From Egibacteraceae bacterium (GTDB lineage Bacteria > Actinomycetota > Nitriliruptoria > Euzebyales > Egibacteraceae), in contig JAUJMS010000002.1 of assembly GCA_030446745.1 (NCBI GenBank), positions 62,001-126,000 of the forward strand: DNA of 64,000 nucleotides, given 5' to 3'. The position numbers were made by a program, and so were the translations under genes. Shown here piece by piece: positions 54,849 to 64,000 of this stretch (positions are counted from its first letter, which is position 1; each line of letters begins with the position of its first letter). The notes under the pieces were generated by a model. That model was not told the origin of the DNA, did not search any database, and was given only the letters and a program-made list of their open reading frames with translations.

Positions 54849-56105
54849 GTGGTCGACGCCGCGCCCTTCCGCGCCATGCGCTACGACCCGGCGGTCGCCG
54901 GCGACCCCGCCGCCACCTCCGCGCCGGCCTACGACGAGCTCGAGCGTTTCGCCTACGCGCGCCACCGTGCTGCCAGCCCGTACACCGTCCTCGAGCTGCT
55001 GGCGCCCGGCAGCGACGCGGACACGCTCGCCGCGTACCGCAACGCCGGTCGGGCGTTCGAGCGGTGGCGCCGCACGGGAGTGCTGGTCGACGACTCCGCC
55101 CCCGCCTACTACCGCTACGAGGAGCACGAGCTGCGCGCCGGCGTGCCCGCGGTGCAGGCCGGACTGCTGGCCGCCGTGGCCGTCGGCGACGACGACGTGC
55201 TGACGTCCGAGCACGTCGACGAGCGCCGCGTCGCCGACCGGCTCGCCCGACTGGCCGCGGTGCCGGCGGACCTGTCGCCGGTGTTCGCGGTCTACGCCGT
55301 CGCCCCGCCGGCGCTACGCGCGGTCCTGCAACGCCCGCCGCCCGAGCGCCCGCTGGCCGCCTTCACCGACGAGGCCGACATCGACCACCGCGTGTGGGCA
55401 CTGCGCGACCCCGACGACATCGCGACCATCCGGGAGGCGCTTGCCAGCGTCCGCGTCGTCATCGCCGACGGCCACCACCGCTACGCCGCCGCGGTGGCGC
55501 TGCGCCGGCGCGACCCCCGCGCCCGGCGCACCCTCACCTACCTCGTCGAGGCTGGGACCTGCGGGCCGCAGGTCCTGCCGGTGCATCGGTTGGTACGCGG
55601 CGTGCCGCCCGACGTCGAGGCGCGCCTGGCGGCGGACTTCACGGTGACGCCGGCGCCCGCCGACCCCGCGGGGCTCGTGGCGGCGCTGGCCGCGGAGCAG
55701 GGTCGCGCCTACGGTCTACGGTTGCCCGGTGGGCGCGCCGTCGTGCTCACCGCGCGCGACGACGCGACGCTGCGGGCGCGCCTGCCCGAAGGGCGGGGCG
55801 CGGGATGGCGCGACCTCGACACCGCGGTGCTCGACCACGCGGTCGTGCCGTCACTGGACTCCGGGGCGCTGGAGTACCGCAGCGACCCCGTGGCGGCGAC
55901 CGCGGAGGTCGACGTCAGCCGCAGCGACGCACTGTTCGTCGTGCGCCCCGTCCCGATCACGACGGTCTTCGCGTGCGCCGACGCCGGCGAGCCGATGCCG
56001 GCGAAGACGACGTGGTTTCGCCCCAAGCCGCGAGCCGGACTCATCATGCGGCCGCTCGAAGCGTCGTCTTTGACGGATGCCCCGGGCGGCTCCTCGGCGG
56101 CATGA
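54849..56105 (+). CDS. DUF1015-family protein
   Basis: GTG 54849 gives VVDAAPFRAMRYDPAVAGDP, the natural DUF1015 N-terminus (an open extension to 54762 exists but is not family-like). Conserved blocks are TVLELLAPGSDADTLAAYRN, VVIADGHHRYAAAVALRRRD near residue 205 and ALFVVRPVPITTVFACADAG. The product has 418 residues. Some members are linked to serine/phosphoserine metabolism, but no function is established here. Confidence 0.88.
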   Translation: MVDAAPFRAMRYDPAVAGDPAATSAPAYDELERFAYARHRAASPYTVLELLAPGSDADTLAAYRNAGRAFERWRRTGVLVDDSAPAYYRYEEHELRAGVPAVQAGLLAAVAVGDDDVLTSEHVDERRVADRLARLAAVPADLSPVFAVYAVAPPALRAVLQRPPPERPLAAFTDEADIDHRVWALRDPDDIATIREALASVRVVIADGHHRYAAAVALRRRDPRARRTLTYLVEAGTCGPQVLPVHRLVRGVPPDVEARLAADFTVTPAPADPAGLVAALAAEQGRAYGLRLPGGRAVVLTARDDATLRARLPEGRGAGWRDLDTAVLDHAVVPSLDSGALEYRSDPVAATAEVDVSRSDALFVVRPVPITTVFACADAGEPMPAKTTWFRPKPRAGLIMRPLEASSLTDAPGGSSAA

Positions 56106-56173
56106 GCAGCGCGGAGATGGTCAATCCTTGTCCTACCGTCGCGGCACGCGACCGCGGAACGACCAGAGGCACG

Positions 56174-57346
56174 ATGGAACCCCTGCCACCTGCTGGACAC
56201 CGGCGCTTCGACGGCTCGCTGACGCCGGCGCGGCTGCTGACACTCGTCGCGGTGCTCGTCGGCGCCTACGGCACGCTGGTCGTCGTCCGCGCGCTGCGGG
56301 GCGTGCTCATCATGCTGCTCGTGTCGCTGTTCCTGTCCTTCGCGATGGAGCCTGCGGTGCAGTTTTTGTCCCGCCGCGGCGTGCGCCGGGGGCTGGCGAC
56401 GGGCGCGGTGTTCTTCGTCGGCGTGCTGTTGGCGGCCGGCATCGTCGTCGCGATGGTGCCGCTGGTGGTCCAGCAGGTCAGCGATCTCATCGTCAGCGTC
56501 CCGCGTTCGGTCGAGGATCTCGATCGCCTGCTGAGCCGGCTGCCGTTCGTGCCGAACCTCAGCGTGCCCGCCGCGGCCGACGCGGAGATCCAGCAGCTCG
56601 GTAGCGAGCTCGGCGCCCGCCTGCGCACTTTCGCGCTCGGCGCCGCCGGTGACGTCGTCAACGTCGGCGCGACGGCCGTGGGCGCCGTCTTCCAGCTGTT
56701 GGCGATCGGGCTGGTGACCTTCTACCTCGTCGTCGACGGGCCGCGCCTGCGGCGGACCCTCGCCCGCCCGCTGCCGCCCGACCGCCAACGCGAGATGCTC
56801 GCGATCTGGGAGCTCGCCGTCGCCAAGACCGGCGGCTACATCTACAGCCGCATACTGCTCGCGGTGGTGTGCGGCGTCGCGCACCTCGTCGTCCTGCTCG
56901 TGCTCGGCGTGCCGTTCGCGCTGCCGCTCGCCTTGTGGATCGGCATCACCAGCGCCTTCGTCCCGGTTGTCGGCACCTACCTCGGCGGCATCCTGTTGCT
57001 ACTCGTCGCCCTGGTGAACCAGCCCGTCGACGCCCTGTGGCTGCTGATGTTCATTGCGCTGTACCAACAGGTCGAGAACTACCTCATCGCTCCCGCGGTG
57101 CAGTCGCGCACGATGGACGTGCATCCCGCCGTCGCGTTCGTCGCCGTGATCGTCGGGGGCACGCTGCTCGGCGCCGTCGGCGCGCTGCTCGCGTTGCCGG
57201 CCACCGCGATCATCCAGGCGCTGCTGTCGACCTACGTGCGCCGCCACCAGCTGATCGAGGAACTTCGCGACGTCGCGCTCCCCGCCGAGCCACAGCCGCG
57301 CCAGCCCCGGCCGCGCCGCCGCGCCTCCGAGGAGATCCGGGCGTGA
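56174..57346 (+). CDS. AI-2E-family transporter (PerM-like)
   Basis: The protein has 390 residues with about eight membrane segments. LLVSLFLSFAMEPAVQFLSR, GLVTFYLVVDGPRLRRTLAR, LALWIGITSAFVPVVGTYLG and FIALYQQVENYLIAPAVQSR are conserved in the AI-2E/TqsA/PerM family. No AI-2 synthase is nearby, so it is more likely a general permease or ion exporter of the family. The stop overlaps the MBL gene start (GTGA). Confidence 0.9.
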   Translation: MEPLPPAGHRRFDGSLTPARLLTLVAVLVGAYGTLVVVRALRGVLIMLLVSLFLSFAMEPAVQFLSRRGVRRGLATGAVFFVGVLLAAGIVVAMVPLVVQQVSDLIVSVPRSVEDLDRLLSRLPFVPNLSVPAAADAEIQQLGSELGARLRTFALGAAGDVVNVGATAVGAVFQLLAIGLVTFYLVVDGPRLRRTLARPLPPDRQREMLAIWELAVAKTGGYIYSRILLAVVCGVAHLVVLLVLGVPFALPLALWIGITSAFVPVVGTYLGGILLLLVALVNQPVDALWLLMFIALYQQVENYLIAPAVQSRTMDVHPAVAFVAVIVGGTLLGAVGALLALPATAIIQALLSTYVRRHQLIEELRDVALPAEPQPRQPRPRRRASEEIRA

Positions 57347-58284
57347 CGGCGAGCGAGGTCCTCTCCGGCGGCCTGCGCGCGATCGACACGATGACGGCTG
57401 GCATGACGAAGGTGACCGCGGGCTACCTGCTCGACGCGCCGCGGCCGACCCTGGTCGAGTGCGGCCCCGCGCTGTCGGTCGCGGCGGTCATCGACGGCCT
57501 GCGCGAGCTGGGCATGGAACCCGGCGACCTGGCGTACCTCGTGCTGTCCCACATCCACCTCGATCACGCCGGCGGCGCCGGAGATGTCGCGGCCGCGTTC
57601 CCGCACGCGACCGTCGTCGTCAGCGAGGTCGGCGCGCGCCACCTCGTGGACCCCGAGCGGCTCAACGCCAGCTCTCGGCGGGTCTACGGCGAGCTGATGG
57701 ACGAGGTCTACGGCGACTGCACCCCCATCGACGCCGCACGGGTGCGCGGCGTCGCCGACGGCGACCGCCTCGACCTGGGCGGCGGCCGCTTCCTGGACCT
57801 GCTCTACACCCCCGGGCACGCCAAGCACCACATCGCCGCCTTCGACGCCGACGCCGGGGCGCTGTTCGTCGGCGACTCCGTCGGCGTGAAGATGCCCGGC
57901 ATGACGGCGATCCGCCCCGCCACGCCGCCGCCCGACTTCGACCTCGTCCTCGCGCAGCGGACCCTGGACCGGTACCGCGCCCTGGAGCCCGCCGTCGTCT
58001 ACCTCGCGCACTACGGAGCGGTCGACCCGCCCCGGGAGGCGCTCAACGAGGCGGCCGACCGGCTGCGGCTGTGGGCCGAGACCGCCGCGGAGGCCTACGC
58101 CGAGCACGCCGAACTCGACCACGTCACCGAGACGCTCGGCCGACGGTTCGCCGACGAGGTCGACGTCGCCAGCGACGACCCCGACGCCGGACGGCGCGTC
58201 GCGCTGCTGTCGGGCTACCGCTCCAACGCGATGGGCCTCGTGCGCTACTTCGAGCAGCGCGCCGAGGGGCGCACCGCGACCTGA
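57343..58284 (+). CDS. MBL-fold metallo-hydrolase
   Basis: GTG 57343 gives 313 residues. The metal-binding motif is VLSHIHLDHAGGAGDVAAAF (about residue 70). LLYTPGHAKHHIAAFDADAG holds another His and ALFVGDSVGVKMPGM the bridging Asp. GRRFLDL-like GGGRFLDLLYTPGH spacing fits glyoxalase-II-like or lactonase enzymes. The substrate is unknown. It is translationally coupled to the AI-2E-family gene. Confidence 0.88.
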   Translation: MTASEVLSGGLRAIDTMTAGMTKVTAGYLLDAPRPTLVECGPALSVAAVIDGLRELGMEPGDLAYLVLSHIHLDHAGGAGDVAAAFPHATVVVSEVGARHLVDPERLNASSRRVYGELMDEVYGDCTPIDAARVRGVADGDRLDLGGGRFLDLLYTPGHAKHHIAAFDADAGALFVGDSVGVKMPGMTAIRPATPPPDFDLVLAQRTLDRYRALEPAVVYLAHYGAVDPPREALNEAADRLRLWAETAAEAYAEHAELDHVTETLGRRFADEVDVASDDPDAGRRVALLSGYRSNAMGLVRYFEQRAEGRTAT

Positions 58285-58332
58285 TGCCGACCCGGGTCGC
58301 GGCGCTGGCGACGCTGGCGGCGGCGCGCCCGC

Positions 58333-59955
58333 TTAGTCGAGCTCCGCGAGGCGCTGCGTGAGGTCGGGGAAGTCCTCGTCGACCGAGCGGATGGCCTCGA
58401 GGTACTCGCGCGCCTGCTCGACGTCGCCGCCGCGCGCGGCGACCTCGGCGGCGACCGACCACAACCGGGGATGCCACGGCTCGACGGACGCGGCGGACAA
58501 CCCCGCCCGGTCCAGCGCCGCCCGCGCACCGACGAGATCGCCGCGCTCCAAGCGGTCGCCGGCGAGCACGATGTAGCCCTCGGCGACCCGATCGGCGGCG
58601 ACCCCGGCCGCGGCCATCCGTTCGACGTAGTCGCCGACGCGATCGTGATGGCCGGTGGCGCGCGCGCAGTCGGCGAGCAGGTGGTTCTGGTCCTCGCGGC
58701 CGGACAGCCGGCGGTACGCGAGCAGCTCGGCGGTCGCGGCCGCGAAGTCGCCGGCGAGGTAGTGCACGACGCCGAGCGCCTCGCGGACCGCCGCGCTGCG
58801 GGGCGCGGCGCTCTTCGCCCAGCGCAACAGGGCTGCCGCGCGCTCGAGATCGCCGTCGACGAGCGCGTCGCTGGCCGCGCCGAACGCCTTCGCCACGTCG
58901 TCGAGTCGACCGGGGGCGCTCGCCGCCTTCACGTCGCGCCACACCGTGCGGGGAAGCACCGGGCGCTCGTCGGGAAGGGCGGGGCGTCGTGGGGCGTCAC
59001 CCCGAGCCGGACGCCACGGCCGGTCGCGGTCGCCCTGCGGCTGTGGCGCCTCGGTCTGCCTGGTGCCGCCGCGCTGGGCGCGCTCGCGCACCGGGCGGCT
59101 GCGTTCGCGTCCCTGCACGCCGCGGTCTGCCCCTCCGGGACTGCGCTGATCCGCCGCCCGGCCGGATCGTCCACGGTCGCCCCCCCGGTCGCCGCGCGCG
59201 GAACCACCCCGTTGTCCGCCGTCGCTCGGGGAACGGCCACGCTGCCCGCTCTGTGGCCCGCCATCGCGCGGCGATCGGTCATCCTCCGCGCTGCGCCCCT
59301 GTCGGCCGTCGCGCCCGGAGTCGCTCCGCGGGCCGCCGCCGCGGGCGCCGTCGTCTCCTGAACCGGGGCGCCGCCCGCCCCCACGCTGCCCGCCGCCGCG
59401 TACCGAGCCTGCACGCTCCCCGCCGCCACGCTCAGCGCCGCCGCGTACCGAGCCCGCACGCTCCCTGCCGTCCCGTGCCGCGCCGGCACGCTGCGCGCCG
59501 CCACGTACCGAGCCGGCACGCTGCCCGCCGCCGCCCGAACCGCCCCGCTGCGCCGAGTCGCCGCCTGAAGCGCCCACCTTCCCGGCCTCCCGCGCCGAAC
59601 CGCCGCGCTGCCCGCCTCCGACCGCTGAGCCGCTCCCCTGGCCCGGCGGCCGCCACGGGCGGACGCGTTGGCCGCTGACCGCAGCCTCTCCACTCGGCTC
59701 GCCATCGTGCGGTCTGCCGCCACCGGGGTCACCAGCGGCCGAACCACGGCGGCCTCCAGGCCCGACCCCCGCTTGGGGGCTCCCGGGCGTCCGCTGCTCG
59801 ACACCCTGGTCCCGGACGTGCCGCCCGGCGCCGAGCGACCGGCCGCCCGGTCGCGGCTCCTCCCCAGTCGCCGGTGACCGTCCGCCGTCATCACGCGGGG
59901 GCCCAGCGGCTCGCTCCGGGTGGCTCGCCGGCGCAGCATCGCGATTCCGCGTCAT
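58333..59955 (-). CDS. TPR protein with long RGG-rich disordered N-terminus
   Basis: ATG 59955 has GGAGGGG upstream. The 540-residue protein has about 330 residues of Arg/Gly/Ser-rich low complexity (repeats such as GQRAGSVRGGAQRAGAARDG and QRGGSARGDRGGDRGRSG). The C-terminal 200 residues are TPR-like: AFGAASDALVDGDLERAAAL, ALGVVHYLAGDFAAATAELL and [23 protein letters not shown]-type regions often bind RNA or drive condensate formation. It lies next to the rRNA genes on the same strand, and a 14-bp hairpin separates it from 5S. A cytoplasmic RNA-related role is inference only. Confidence 0.72.
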   Translation of the reverse strand: MTRNRDAAPASHPERAAGPPRDDGGRSPATGEEPRPGGRSLGAGRHVRDQGVEQRTPGSPQAGVGPGGRRGSAAGDPGGGRPHDGEPSGEAAVSGQRVRPWRPPGQGSGSAVGGGQRGGSAREAGKVGASGGDSAQRGGSGGGGQRAGSVRGGAQRAGAARDGRERAGSVRGGAERGGGERAGSVRGGGQRGGGRRPGSGDDGARGGGPRSDSGRDGRQGRSAEDDRSPRDGGPQSGQRGRSPSDGGQRGGSARGDRGGDRGRSGRAADQRSPGGADRGVQGRERSRPVRERAQRGGTRQTEAPQPQGDRDRPWRPARGDAPRRPALPDERPVLPRTVWRDVKAASAPGRLDDVAKAFGAASDALVDGDLERAAALLRWAKSAAPRSAAVREALGVVHYLAGDFAAATAELLAYRRLSGREDQNHLLADCARATGHHDRVGDYVERMAAAGVAADRVAEGYIVLAGDRLERGDLVGARAALDRAGLSAASVEPWHPRLWSVAAEVAARGGDVEQAREYLEAIRSVDEDFPDLTQRLAELD

Positions 59956-59984
59956 CGCCCCTCCATGAGAGATCCTTTGGCAGC

Positions 59985-60015
59985 ACGAAAGCCGCCCCGT
60001 TGGGGCGGCTTTCGT
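59985..60015 (-). terminator. Terminator hairpin after 5S rRNA
   Basis: ACGAAAGCCGCCCC pairs perfectly with GGGGCGGCTTTCGT (14 bp) around a 3-nt loop. It lies 8 bp downstream of the 5S gene on the minus strand and is the likely end of the rRNA operon. Confidence 0.8.
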
Positions 60016-60022
60016 CAAAAAG

Positions 60023-60138
60023 GTCCGCGGCGACCTACTCTCCCACACAGTTGCCCATGCAGTACCATCGGCGCTGGAGGGCTTAACTTCCGGGTTCGAA
60101 TGGAACCGGGTGTACCCCCTCCGCTATGACCGCGGAAC
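60023..60138 (-). rRNA. rrf: 5S rRNA
   Basis: The minus strand reads GTTCCGCGGTCATAGCGGAG at the 5' end and GAGAGTAGGTCGCCGCGGAC at the 3' end. The ends pair (TCCGCGG/CCGCGGA), and CCGGGTTCGAATGGAAC-type loops match bacterial 5S. The length of about 116 nt is normal. It lies about 70 bp after the 23S 3' end. Exact ends are approximate. Confidence 0.92.
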
Positions 60139-60435
60139 ACTGTGACGTTGTCAAACCGAAGGCGTGGACACCGTCCACAACCCCACGGAAACCCATAGCG
60201 AGCGCGAGCATCTCGGCAAGTCCTCGGCCTATTAGTACCGGTCGGCTGAAGACATTGCTGCCCTTACACCTCCGGCCTATCAACCCTGTCGTCTAGCAGG
60301 GGGCCTTACTCGGTTAAACCGATGGGAAACCTCATCTCGAAGCGAGCTTCGCGCTTAGATGCCTTCAGCGCTTATCCCTTCCGTACGTAGCAAACCGGCA
60401 GTGCCCTTGGCAGGACAACCGGCACACTAGAGGTA

Positions 60436-60467
<32 letters not shown>

Positions 60468-60542
60468 CCCTTCTCAAGTTTCCTCCGCGCGCAGCGGATA
60501 GGGACCGAACTGTCTCGCGACGTTCTAAACCCAGCTCGCGTA

Positions 60543-60579
<37 letters not shown>

Positions 60580-60583
60580 ACTC

Positions 60584-60625
<42 letters not shown>

Positions 60626-61180
60626 TGCCGTCGATATGGACTCTTGGGCAAGATAAGCCTGTTATCCCCGGGGTACCTTTTAGCCGTTGAGCGACGGCGC
60701 TCCCACTTGCCACCGCCGGATCACTAGGTCCTGCTTTCGCACCTGCTCGACCTGTCGGTCTCGCAGTCAAGCTCCCTTGTGCCCTTACACTCGAAGGCTG
60801 ATTGCTAACCAGCCTGAGGGAACCTTTGAGCGCCTCCGTTACATTTTAGGAGGCAACCGCCCCAGTTAAACTGCCCATCAGACGCTGTTCCTGATCCGGA
60901 TCACGGACCGAGGTTAGAAATCCAATATTGTCAGGGTGGTATTCCAAGGGCGGCTCCACGTGAACTGGCGTCCACGCTTCAAAGCCTCCCACCTATCCTG
61001 CACAAACAATACCGAATCCCAACATCAAATTGCAGTAAAGGTCCCGGGGTCTTTCCGTCCTGCTGCGCGTAACGAGCATCTTTACTCGTAGTGCAATTTC
61101 GCCGAGCCCATGGTCGAGACAGTGCCCAAGTCGTTACGCCATTCGTGCAGGTCGGAACTTACCTGACAAGGAATTTCGCT

Positions 61181-61955
<775 letters not shown>

Positions 61956-62818
61956 TGGCGCTTAGTTTCAGGGCGTCGCCTTGCGGCTAACCCCTCCACG
62001 TAACGTTCCAGCACCGGGCAGGCGTCAGTCCATATACATCGTCTTACGACTTCGCATGGACCTGTGTTTTTAGTAAACAGTCGCTTGGGCCTGGTCACTG
62101 CGGCCCCCTACGGCTTCGGACGCAAGGTCCTACACCGCTAAGGGCACTCCTTATCCCGAAGTTACGGAGCTAATTTGCCGAGTTCCTTGACCATGGTTCG
62201 CTCGATCGCCTCGGTATTCTCTACCTGTCCACCTGAGTCGGTTTGGGGTACGGGCGGCCCCACACCTCGCTAGAGGCTTTTCTCGGCAGCATGGGACTTG
62301 GCACTTCCACTTTGCGTGTCGGCGTCGTATCTCAGGCTTGTGTGGTCCGGATTTGCCTGGACCACGCCCTACATACTTACCCCGGACAACCATCGCCGGG
62401 GATGCCATACCCTCCTGCGTCACCCCATCGCTAGCCTACTGCCAGCCGGTTCGGTAGGCCCCGAAGGGCTTCCTTAGCAGACTGGGCTCGGCTTTTGGCG
62501 GTGTGGAACCGGTACAGGAATATCAACCTGTCTTCCATCGACTACGCCTCTCGGCCTCGCCTTAGGTCCCGACTTACCCTGGGCGGATGAACCTTCCCCA
62601 GGGAACCCTTGGACATTCGGCGGAGGGGTTCCTCCCCCTCTTTCGCTACTCATGCCGGCATTCGCTCTTGACACACGTCCACGGCTGGGTTTCCCCGCCG
62701 CTTCACCCGAGTGTCAACGCTCCCCTACCCAACGTGCCCGCTTTCGCGTTGATGGCACGATGCCGCAGCTTCGGTACATGGCTTAGCCCCGTTACATTGT
62801 CGGCGCGGGACTTCTTAA

Positions 62819-62880
<62 letters not shown>

Positions 62881-63275
62881 CTGTGACGTCCCACATCCTT
62901 TACCACTTAGCCATGATTTAGGGACCTTAGCTGGCGATCTGGGCTGTTTCCCTCTCGACCACGGAGCTTATCCCCCGCAGTCTCACTGCCGCGCTCTGGC
63001 GTACTGGCATTCGGAGTTTGTCTGAATTCGGTAAGCTTTTGGGCCCCCTAGTCCAAACAGTGCTCTACCTCCAGCACGGAACGCGCGACGCTGCACCTAA
63101 ATGCATTTCGGGGAGAACCAGCTATCACGGTGTTTGATTGGCCTTTCACCCCTATCCACAGGTCATCCCCCCAGTTTTCAACCTAGGTGGGTTCTGGGCC
63201 CTCCACGCGGTCTTACCCGCGCTTCAGCCTGCCCATGGATAGATCACACCGCTTCGGGTCTAGGACCAGCAACTC

Positions 63276-63308
<33 letters not shown>

Positions 63309-64000
63309 ACCCGTCGACCGGTTAACCTTGCTACTGATCGCTAACTCGCCGGCTCATTCTTCAAAAGGCACGCTGTCACCTCCGCGAACGGAGGCTCCAA
63401 CTGTTTGTAGGCACACGGTTTCAGGTACTATTTCACTCCCCTCCCGGGGTACTTTTCACCATTCCCTCACGGTACTATCCGCTATCGGTCGCTGGAGAGT
63501 GTTTAGCCTTATGGGGTGGTCCCCACAGATTCGTACGGGATTTCACGGGGCCCGCACTACTCGGGAGCACCAGCAGGAGGCTCGTCGGATTTCGTCTACG
63601 GGACTGTTACCCTCTGTGGTCGGCCTTTCCATGCCGATTCGACTATCCGCGAGCTTTGTAACTCCTTGGAAAAGCGGCAGCCTTTCCAGCTGGGTCCCAC
63701 TACCCCCACGTGGCAACGCCTGCCGGCTGTTCCACCACATGGGTTTAGGCTCTACCCCGTTCGCTCGCCACTACTAGGGGCATCACTGTTGTTTTCTCTT
63801 CCACCGGTTACTCAGATGTTTCATTTCACCGGGTTCCCGCTACCCGCCCTATGTGTTCAGACGGGAGCAACACGGCATGACCCGTGCTAGGTTTTCCTAT
63901 TCGGAGATCCGCGGATCGAAGCTTGTTTGGCAGCTCCCCGCGGCTTATCGCAGCCTACAACGTCCTTCATCGGCTTCCAGCGCCAAGGCATCCACCGGGT

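Overview
The window reads as one chromosomal segment of a very high-GC actinobacterium. GC is extreme, GTG starts are common, and many genes overlap by 4 bp (GTGA or ATGA). Several gene blocks match actinobacterial order: (i) pgsA / DUF881 / DUF1290 / DUF881 / gcvH / garA / ftsR / bifunctional nuclease / MerR / gcvP, as around Mycobacterium tuberculosis Rv1822-Rv1832; (ii) a small protein / tlyA / nadK / recN / pyrG / Nudix / xerD / scpA / scpB / rluB / cmk / der, as around Rv1693-Rv1713. A deep-branching lineage such as the Nitriliruptoria is my inference; nothing here proves it.

Layout. 1-2.3 kb: end of an iron-type ABC uptake operon (binding protein, fused permease). 2.3-6.5 kb: membrane protein, secreted trypsin-like protease, and a short minus-strand operon (5'-3' exonuclease, lipoprotein, unknown). 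6.5-10.3 kb: SDR enzyme, an ATP-dependent DNA ligase, and a separate LigD-type polymerase, which suggests a split end-joining toolkit. 10.3-14.7 kb: TetR regulator, acyl-ACP desaturase with an operator-like repeat, phosphoglycerate mutase, DUF3105 lipoprotein, leucyl aminopeptidase. 14.7-16.8 kb: secreted RTX-repeat protein and a stress protein. 16.8-26.4 kb: glycine cleavage (gcvPB, gcvPA, gcvH) interleaved with the garA-ftsR-nuclease regulatory block, a D,D-carboxypeptidase and pgsA. 26.4-30.2 kb: a tRNA-Pro gene whose 3' end plus about 90 bp of flank recurs 3.6 kb away, enclosing two secreted LVIVD-repeat paralogues and a tRNA 3'-half fragment. 30.3-35.1 kb: secreted acidic repeat protein, FAD oxidoreductase, MarR-YceI pair with a palindromic operator, broken VOC gene, anti-sigma-like kinase.

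35.2-43.4 kb is a minus-strand housekeeping operon, xerD-scpA-scpB-rluB-aroH-tyrA-aroA-cmk-der. It joins chromosome segregation, aromatic amino-acid synthesis, nucleotide synthesis and ribosome assembly. 43.5-53.5 kb: ald, Nudix, pyrG, an M23-like protein, a secreted metalloprotease-like protein, recN, nadK, tlyA, a 52-aa protein and a phasin/H1-like protein. 53.6-60 kb: rhomboid protease, TPR protein, DUF1015, AI-2E-family membrane protein, MBL hydrolase, and a TPR protein with a roughly 300-residue Arg/Gly-rich disordered N-terminus. 60.0-64.0 kb: 5S and 23S rRNA on the minus strand.

The standout is a 740-nt insertion in the 23S gene (61181-61920), exactly after E. coli position U1931. It has group I intron core elements and an internal LAGLIDADG homing-endonuclease frame. 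A second window-wide feature is the number of single-base frameshifts, including in essential genes (cmk, aroA, tyrA, gcvPA, gcvPB, ftsR). They sit mostly in GC dinucleotide or homopolymer runs and most look like uncorrected sequencing indels, so the affected genes are annotated as single genes.
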